DNA of 64,000 nt from the NCBI GenBank assembly GCA_013399855.1, contig VXAY01002085.1, positions 1,367,058 to 1,431,057 on the forward strand, written 5' to 3'. Of this stretch, positions 56,301 to 64,000 are shown piece after piece. This DNA is from Oxyruncus cristatus (taxonomy: Eukaryota > Chordata > Aves > Passeriformes > Cotingidae). Numbering within the stretch: the stretch's first letter is position 1; the number at the start of each line of letters is the position of its first letter. Position numbers and translations under genes: made by a program. The notes under the pieces are model-generated. The model saw only the letters and a program-made list of their open reading frames with translations, made no database searches and was not told the DNA's origin.

Positions 56301-59300
56301 TGGCATGCAATGAATGTTTGTTGTCTTTTAGTTATTTCCAAGTTATTTCCAAGTCCCCTTTAAAAATACATCTCCTAAATAGGGCATGAACCCTTATAAA
56401 TTTCTTTTGGTTTTTAGTCTTCAGCACTAAAGCACTGTGCATTCTTTCACTCTCTCTAGCAGTTGTATTTGGAGTATAAGCATCCTGTCAAAAAGAAAGC
56501 ATCTGCTGGTGGATGAACTTTTGTAACCCTGAATGGAGGCTCTGTTACATTTAAAGTTACATTTCAGACGTTCTTAAGGCATACTTAAGGCAAGGATGCT
56601 ATTACTTTTCTGTTGAACAATTTCTGTACAGTGTTTTTATAAGGTACTGTCTCAAGAATAAAATTTGCAATATGTGCAGATTTTCTGTGACTTTTTAATG
56701 AAGATGGTTTTATCTTTCTGGATACCTGTTCCTAAGTGTACACATCAAAAACACCTTTTCATGAAATCACAATGAAACTGATGTTGTTACTTAGAAATTT
56801 TTCTATCTTATAAAATATTTAGTTTCTTCCGTCTTTGGGTTTTGAATGTATTGTACAGTCTAATGTCTGAATAACTTATTAAATCATTTGTTAAATAATG
56901 AGCCTTGAAAATTCTGAAGGAGTCATGAGTACTGCAGTCAATGAAAGACTTTATTCTTTAGACTATGAACGAGAAAAGCAACTAAATAATGTTACTTCTC
57001 AGTTCCCCTGCCCCCACTGCCATTGCAGCATTACACATCTGCTCTTGGCTGAGTGCTTTATTTAACTCAGTCAGGAAACTGCAAAAAAAGCTCATCCAGG
57101 TTCATAAAGTTTGAAGGATAGTTTCTACTATACTTGAGGACTTAAAAGGTACACTTGAATTTTCATTTCATTTTTGCAAAACTAAGTATGTGGTTTTTCC
57201 TACCTTAAGAGTACTCTTATAGTTAAATAGTCAAAGTTAACATTAAGTATAAACATTTAATAATTTTCAAAAATGCTTCTTCATTTCTAAAATACAATTA
57301 TAATTGCTTTTGTAATTTTCCTACAAACTGATGCACAGTGTTTGTCAAGAAATTCAGGGTAAAAGTTATAGCTGTCTGCAATAATCTTCAGAAATTGGAG
57401 CAAGAAAAATTAACATATTGTGATTCTTTAGCTGTTAGAGATGATCACTTGCTGAATAGATTCAATTTGGAAAAAGTTATAAGCAGTCACTTCTGTAACA
57501 ATACAGGTTATAATGAGATAAGATCAAGACACATTTGCATTTTGGCATAAATTATTATATATAGTCAATATTAAATAATAAAATCTAGTCCACACTATTC
57601 CCCTAATGAAAAACTAAGATGACTCTATTTATTTTAAATAAGGTCTCTGAAGTAATAATATTTTAGTGATATTTAGTGCTGATATTAGTCAGAACTACTG
57701 ACAAGGATATAGGGTGATTAGACCAATGCAAATAATTATATTTTAAAACTTTAAGTTTAAACATACATTGCAAGACATAACTGTGTCTCAAATACCACCT
57801 TTCAGTAGCTTTTGGAGATATTTCACTGTTTTGAAACAGTGCTTTTACTTTCCAATACCCTTTTCCAGTTTAGTATGTTCATTTCAGTTCATATTTTCAA
57901 TGAAAAACAAGAGTGAAAGGAACCTGTCCGTGCACAAGTATTACAATGAATTTAAAGCAGAATAATTTAAAATGCTAAAATCACTGACAGTCTGATAAAG
58001 GTCTGACTGGACCTGCGGACAGTCACTGCCACTCTGAGCAGCAGCTGGTGAAAGCCAAAGACAGGGCTGCAGGGAAAGTGGGATGGAGGGAACGGGGGAA
58101 ATCCTTTTTGTCAACAGAGTGTTGTATACTGGGGTCATTTCAGATGCTTTGTCTTATAAGTTAGAGGGTTTGCCACTTTTTTTCTTACATATGGCTTGTC
58201 TTAAACTTTTCTGCATCAGTCTAGTAGGTTTTTTATGTATTCAGAATACTATTTGTTTTTGGAGAGCTGATGTTATATGTGAGTTATAACAATCGTGCCT
58301 TTAGTACAGTGCTTACTGGACAGTCAATCAGTGCCATTTCAAAACATCAAACTTGATAAATCTTCCTTTTTCTTCCTGTTCAACTGAATAGACTATTTAA
58401 GACCTGTAAACCCGGAGCAGATTATACTATCAGCTTCAAAATTACTGTCTTCTGGATTAACCTCAGGGGTTTAGATGAGATGGAGGGAAGATTTAGACAC
58501 TACAGTAAAATAGTCTCTCTGGAAATAAGGGAAAGTGGTTTGAAGTATTACATGCTGGGTTTTAGATCAGTATTACTTATTATTTTGCTGTATGTGTTTA
58601 TTATCCAGTACACACAAAAAAAGATACAAAATATATAGATATAGCAAGAAATTTTCAAAATAATATTAAAGCTTTTCCTTTTTTTTTAAAGTTTACAAAC
58701 GTGTTACATTTGCAATGAATTGTGGACACTAATTAATATGCGCTACAGTTCAAGTATATTTCAATTAAAAGACTGGGTTCAGGAGTAACTTTCTCTACAA
58801 CTATGTTTCAAGTGTTATGGAACGATACTTCTACATTTTTCATCTGTCAATCATTTGTGTCTCACATTTAAATAGCTATTATTTATGAACAACTGATTCT
58901 GTTTCTATTTATTCTGTTCATTTGTTGTGTAAATTTTTGTGTACTGTTATCCACTTTGATTTCCAAATTAACTCTTAAATTTGGTGGGGTGTTTTTTGTC
59001 AACAAGCTTGTATCACCGCAATATTACTACAAAGTAAACTAAAGTTATTTATTTTATTTTGGTGAAATGTATAGTTAGACAAAATCGTATCACAGTTAAG
59101 TTGTTTGCTTTTTTTTTGAATATAAAATTGAAAATTACATGTTGATAATTCACTAAGCATGCACTGAACTAAAAGTGTCATGTTAATACAATCGTCAGAG
59201 TATATTTCCATATTTAGACTACAGTACCCCATAGGTAGAGACACTGTAAGCAGCTCCATTTCAAATTAAATTGCATTACTGTTTTTATGCTAAGGTTATT

Positions 59301-59830
59301 GAACAGTAACTGATCAAGCAGTAACCTAGAAATTCATACAGAATTATGACAAAAATGTCCGAAACATCTCAGTCCAAGCGAGGCAAAAAAAGGAGTTTTA
59401 ATGTCATCTACCTGGTTTAAATGCTACACAGGTGAGAAAAGGCTTAAAAAAAACCCCTGAGGAGCTGTGAGCTTAAGTAGTCTTACAACCAACAAACAAC
59501 CATTCTCACATTACATTGCACGTGCTAATGCACAGCAGCTGGAAATGGTCACTGTGGTATCAGTGATAGATAGGTATAGACCTGTGGTATCAGAATAGGG
59601 CTAATATGAAGGGTTTTGTTTGTGTTTCCAAACGGAGAGTCAGCCACTCGCACAAAACAAAAATGTGAAGTGTGCCTGGGTGTTTGTCAGATCTTCAGCA
59701 CCAGCTGTTTTGTTTGACGGCTCTTCCATCCATCTGTACTGCACAGCGTGGTACAGATGTAATTACTGCTCCTGTAATTTTGTTCAGCTACATTCATGTA
59801 TGAGCTACACGCTGATCGTTTTCATGATAA

Positions 59831-59909
59831 TGTAAATACATGGGGGTAAATGCATGTAAATACATGTAATGCAATATATGTAATGTAAACACATGTAATG
59901 TAAATACAT
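59831..59909 (+). repeat. Degenerate tandem repeat of TGTAAATACATG-like units
   Basis: Five related units (TGTAAATACATG, GGTAAATGCATG, TGTAAATACATG, TGTAAACACATG, TGTAAATACATT) lie within 79 bp, directly before a CR1 fragment. TGTAAATA and GTAAACA resemble forkhead-factor core sites. Confidence 0.75.
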
Positions 59910-59916
59910 TTGTCCT

Positions 59917-60368
59917 CCAGAGGGGGACCATCAAGATAATTAGAGGGTTGGAGCACCTCTCCCACGAGGAAAAGCTGGAAGAATTTGGGCAGTTCAGCGT
60001 GGAAAAGAAAGGGCTTAGGGGTGACCTAAGGGCCTTTCAGTACCTGAGGAGGGCCTTTCAGTACCTGAGGAGAGCCTACAGGAAAGATGGAGAAGGACTT
60101 TTTTCAAGAGCATGGAGTGACAGGACAAGGGGGAAAAGTGAAAGAGAGTATTAGATAACAAGAAGAAATTCTTTACTGTGAGGGTGGTGAGGCACTGGTT
60201 GCCCAGAGAAGTTGTGGATGCCCCATCCCTGGAAGTGTTCAAGGCCAGCCTGAATAGGGCTCTGAGTAACCTGTTCTAGTGAAAGGTGTCCCTGCCCATG
60301 GCAGAGGAGTTGAAGCTAAATGATCTTTACAGTCCTTTCCAAACCAAACCATTCTATGATTCTATGAA
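59917..60368 (+). mobile_element. CR1 LINE 3' end, plus strand
   Basis: The start encodes CR1 pol C-terminal residues (LEHLSHEEKLEEFGQFSVEK, with KGLRGDLRAFQYL following). It contains GTGAGGGTGGTGAGGCACTG and CAGAGAAGTTGTGGATGCCC and ends with CATTCTATGATTCTATGA. The 5' end is truncated. It has an internal 21-bp tandem duplication at 60030-60071. Confidence 0.93.
60030..60071 (+). repeat. Tandem duplication, 2 x 21 bp, inside a CR1
   Basis: The copies 60030-60050 and 60051-60071 are identical, starting GGGCCTTTCAGTACCTGAGG. The unit adds seven codons and so keeps the old pol frame. Confidence 0.95.
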
Positions 60369-63300
60369 AATATCTATATATTCTAAGTATCTAAAAACCT
60401 CTACGATTTTGATTGATGTAGATAATCTGCCAAAAGTTAGACAAACTATTCAGACTAAAAGTGGTTATGTAGTATTTGGTTATACCTCTGATATGTACCA
60501 CCAAATTGAGAATTCCCCATCCAGACAAATCCAGAATTTTCTATTTAAAAAAAGAAGTTTAAACAAGGCCATGATTTACACAAAGCCCTCTACTTACCAT
60601 TTAAAGACAAATTAATCAATTACAAATGAACCCACTCCAACACCAATTATCTGCCACATGTAACTGCTCTATCTAACACTTCATTTTATCTTTTTTTTTT
60701 TGTGTGTGTGTTAAGATACTTTCATCAAAAACACTTGAAAAGGCACTTAAATTATGTCTCATAGTATCATTTATTTCCCTTTCTGAATTCCAGGCACAGC
60801 ATCAATCTGGAAATACAACACACTTTCTCCCAAGTCATTCCCTGCATACAGAATGTTTTTCCTAAGCTAGTTTAAATGAGTGTGCTTCTATTTAACCCAC
60901 ATTTCTTCACAGCTGCATTAATGACAGTAAACACTTCCTTACTATAAAAATGGCTTTAGGCTTTGGTGAATATCTCTCTGGTCTTATCTATTACACTGTT
61001 TCTCCCAAGCCCATATTAAACTTATGCCTCTGCCTAAATTCCTAATAGGACTCATCTCTCTTATATTTTTATACCATAGTATGCTTGCCAGATTCTTGTT
61101 TTTTTATAGGAAAGAATGACTTATAGGAATTATATGAAGAATTAATTACAAAATCACAAGGATCTTTGAATGTATCCTTCAGAAAATTTTGAAAGGATCT
61201 CAAATAGTTGTATATAATGCTAATTGGAGAGTCAGATATTTAGCCTGACACTCTGAATATCTAGTAGCTAATTTAATTTTTCCTTCTTTATATTTAAAAT
61301 GTATATGCTATTAAGGAAAAAAACTTCTGGCATCTGATATTCATATATTAGTATCAATGTCTGCAATGCCAAATATTGCCAAAATTTGTGATGAAAGAAA
61401 CGATACAGCAGAGTTTTATGTCTGTATCATGCTAGGTGTCTTTTTCCTTGCTGTTCTTCTCTGAAAATTCTGTATGGAAATTGAAGTTATTAGGTGTTTT
61501 ACTACTTATTGCAAATGAAACAAAAATGAGAGTTGATTGCAAAAGATAATTGTACTGTCAACACCCAGGCTTTACATTAATCTCAACAGTTTGAATTTGC
61601 AGTCCTTGTTACATTCCATTGCTAGTACTTAAATTGAATTATATTGTGTGGGTTAATTGTCTAAGGAATTGAATTAAAATATTCTCAGATTTGCACAATA
61701 TTTCTAAATTTTTGTAAAAATTGTATCCTTGTTGATTATGATGTCAGTGCATTGTAGTATAGCATGGATTGTAAATGGGCCAACAATGAGAAGTACAGCA
61801 TCCTCTGCTGATGTGGAGATGTGAATACACAATGCACAGAAAAAGATTTAAAATCAACCTAGAGATAAAATCAATTTTTAATGAGAAGTTAACATTTATG
61901 GTGAGTTTTCTGTTGTTGGTATTATTAACCAAACTAAATCTATTTTAAATTATTTCCATTTACTTGACATTCTATTATGTGTGCACTGTTGGCTGATTTA
62001 ATGACTCATGAAACTCTTCAAAATGGAAACAGGGACGATATTAAAAAAAACAACTTCAGTAAATCATTAAAGCATGGCCCATTTGTGTTTAGGGTTATTG
62101 TGTTTGTACAATGAGAACAAAGTATCAAATAAAGATACAGAGGTTATAAGACTTCTTTTCTTGAATAAATGTTTCCAAAGTATTAAATCATCCCAATGAA
62201 AATCTAGAAAGTTTTATCTACAGAAAAATAGAGAAGATGGAAGATTGGCTCTAATTCTCCCTAGCATAGAATTTAAAAAAAAGTCAGGCTGAAAGATCAG
62301 TGTGAAATGTAATCTTAGACTTTTTATTTATCAGCATGTGGGTGCGTATTTTTACTTCTGTATAAAAAAGATTTTTACTTCTGGGTAGCTCCTGGTGACT
62401 TTTCTTTGGTCCCTGATGCAGACTGGACAAAGGAAGCAGCCAAGCTGCAGCCAGGGCTGCCACCAGCACAGCCTTTGAGCATGGGAAGCAGGGCATCCAC
62501 CCACTTAGGTGGCAGAGGAAATTCCTTGGACCAAGGCAAGGAAGTATAGGGCTTTCTGCCATGCAGAAAGGCACAGAAGTATAAAACCTGCTTGCTGCAG
62601 CTCTGTCTTCTCAAATGACTTTAAGTTGTCAATTGAATAAAGGTAAAACTTCTAGTTTTGATCCAGTAAAGCAAAGCACTTTTGAGTCTAAAAATGGGGA
62701 AACTAAATACGGGTGGGTGGATGTCAGTGTTTTTTTGACAGTTTAGTGTATTTGGAGCCAGTAATTTACCCATTTTGTTTATTATTTGAAAGTTTTAGGT
62801 AGGACAGAAGTAATTCTCACCATTCTGTTTTTTAATTAAAATGTTTTCAAATTTGCTGATTGTCCCTCATTATAAACAACTGTGTTATTACATGTAATTC
62901 AAAATTATGGTCTCTTTCTGATAAATAAGTAAACTTATGTTGCCACTAACTTTGTATGATTTCCACATGATTTCTGAGTCTCCAGTTCAGGAGGGGTATA
63001 GATTAGAAATCTATCACAGAGAATTGATTTTGCCAGGTAATCATTTTTTAATACTTCTCTTAATTGGCAGTTTTTTTGTATAAGAGCAGTAGCATGGAGA
63101 ATAGAGTGAATCTAAGCTCTATCAAAACATTGAATTCCTGAATATGTATGAATTTTTGACTGGAAAGAATAAAAATTAATTTTTTTTTGTTTTTCTTTAA
63201 TACCATTTAAATGAGGCTTTGATTTTTTAATATGTGGAGAAGATGATTTTATTTCAAGCAGAAAGGAATACAATGAAATTTTCTGCCCTGCATTGTGCAA

Positions 63301-64000
63301 GAGGTCAGATTATGTTATGCAAAGCTGTACTGTCTGGATTTATGATAAAAATATCTCTAGCCTATAAAATTAGCTTTATTAGTTCATTGTTTGATCATTT
63401 ATGCCAGGGAAGACAAGGCTGCGTTTTAATCTATGTAAAGATTTTGAAAGGATTGTTGCGTTTTGGAAATACCAAGTTCTCGGTTCTGGAAGTTGTGCTA
63501 TTTGGTGTTGCCCTTGCATGTTGGCAACAGAAACGTCATTCTCCACTCTATCTGAAATAGAAAGGTTGCCCCTTACACTCATGGGGCTTCGTGTGGGTCA
63601 GCAGTTTGATTATTGTGGGAGAATGCAGCAGAAGGTTACAAGGAGAGAGATGATAGCTGCCAGGGGAAGGCAACTGCTGCAGATGGCTTTAGATATCAGA
63701 ACAGAGAGATTGAGCTGATCTCTCAGTTCTTCTGGGAGAAAGCGTACATAAGGAGGGATAATGTGTTCTCATGGTTGCTAAGCAGAATTTTGTGCTAATT
63801 ATGGCTGTTCTTCTAGATGGGTGCTTATTTACCTGAGCTGGGGAAATCAAGCCTCGTGGCACAAAATACATGGTCTGTTCAAAACTTTATATGAAAAGGT
63901 GTGGAGTCTTGACCAACCCTGAGCTGTTGGTGTCTGAGTAGCCTTTACTGGTACAGAATCAAAAAGCAAAACTCTCAGTTTCATGGCTAAGCTTCGCGAA
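60369..64000. other. Intron with no gene seen
   Basis: It is AT-rich, with a GC-richer patch at about 62390-62620 carrying overlapping minus-strand frames of 79 and 96 codons that I do not recognise. The end region from about 63380 has overlapping frames up to 108 codons, also unrecognised. No mobile element was recognised. Confidence 0.55.

Larger units (their letters stand above)
55806..59830. other. Intron with no gene seen
   Basis: It contains two nearby hairpins at 56220-56300, an 11-bp tandem duplication (AGTTATTTCCA) at 56330-56351 and a GC-richer patch at about 58005-58110. The 119-codon minus frame at 55825-56184 overlaps other frames and is not recognised. Confidence 0.6.
14419..64000 (+). 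other. IL1RAPL1: IL1RAPL1 downstream intron, 5' part (at least 49.6 kb)
   Basis: This phase-1 intron starts with GTAATT. No following exon was found. The next exon should begin with a residue completing an Ala codon and lead into Ig domain 3. The intron carries most of the mobile elements in the window. Very long introns are a known property of this gene in vertebrates. Confidence 0.8.

Noticed and set aside
60030..60071. CRISPR-like or short repeat array
   Set aside because: There are only two adjacent units with no spacers, inside a CR1 copy in a vertebrate intron.
63234..63871. Cluster of overlapping frames at the window end as a gene
   Set aside because: Frames up to 108 codons overlap on both strands without a recognisable domain, consistent with chance in a region of moderate GC content.
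14626..64000. The next IL1RAPL1 exon, for Ig3
   Set aside because: No translation resembling the expected Ig3 start, with flanking splice sites, was seen in any frame. The exon probably lies beyond the window.

Overview
The window looks like a piece of a bird nuclear genome. It is AT-rich and almost gene-free. Its recognisable repeats are CR1 LINE fragments, several ending in the avian CR1 terminal motif (ATTCTATGATTCTAT-like), plus the start of an LTR beginning TGTAGTGGGTTGACCC, which I associate with avian endogenous retroviruses. No bacterial-style gene, rRNA, tRNA or CRISPR array was seen.

The only protein-coding gene I can support is IL1RAPL1, on the + strand. IL1RAPL1 is a synaptic IL-1-receptor-family adhesion protein. 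Two consecutive exons are present, at 12750-12936 (187 nt) and 14265-14418 (154 nt). They correspond to exons 4 and 5 in human numbering. Splice sites and phases fit: 2 to 0 across the first exon, 0 to 1 across the second. Together they encode the end of Ig domain 1 and the whole C-W-C core of Ig domain 2. Positions 1-12749 are the end of the upstream intron, 12937-14264 is a short 1.3-kb intron, and 14419-64000 is the start of a very long intron. I did not find the preceding or following exons.

Mobile elements lie within the introns. CR1 fragments are at about 2.0 (-), 5.8-6.4 (+), 18.0-19.1 (-, reverse transcriptase region), 24.7 (+), 34.6 (+), 42.5-42.75 (+), 46.5-47.0 (+), 55.05-55.8 (-) and 59.9-60.4 kb (+). 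The 5' part of an LTR is at 52.75 kb. A different LINE fragment, encoding an RTE-like reverse transcriptase with intact catalytic motifs, lies at 29.0-30.3 kb. It is bounded by a perfect 12-bp direct repeat that looks like a target-site duplication.

The most interesting structural points are these. (1) A ~79-bp near-identical direct repeat at 10937 and 14547 brackets both exons in 3.6 kb, so recombination between the copies would remove both and shift the frame. (2) The RTE-like insert is truncated inside its ORF at both ends yet carries a clean target-site duplication; this family is patchy in birds and has been linked to horizontal transfer. (3) An in-frame upstream AG exactly 30 nt before the first exon could add ten hydrophobic residues. 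I found no convincing new multi-gene system; the window is mostly intron.
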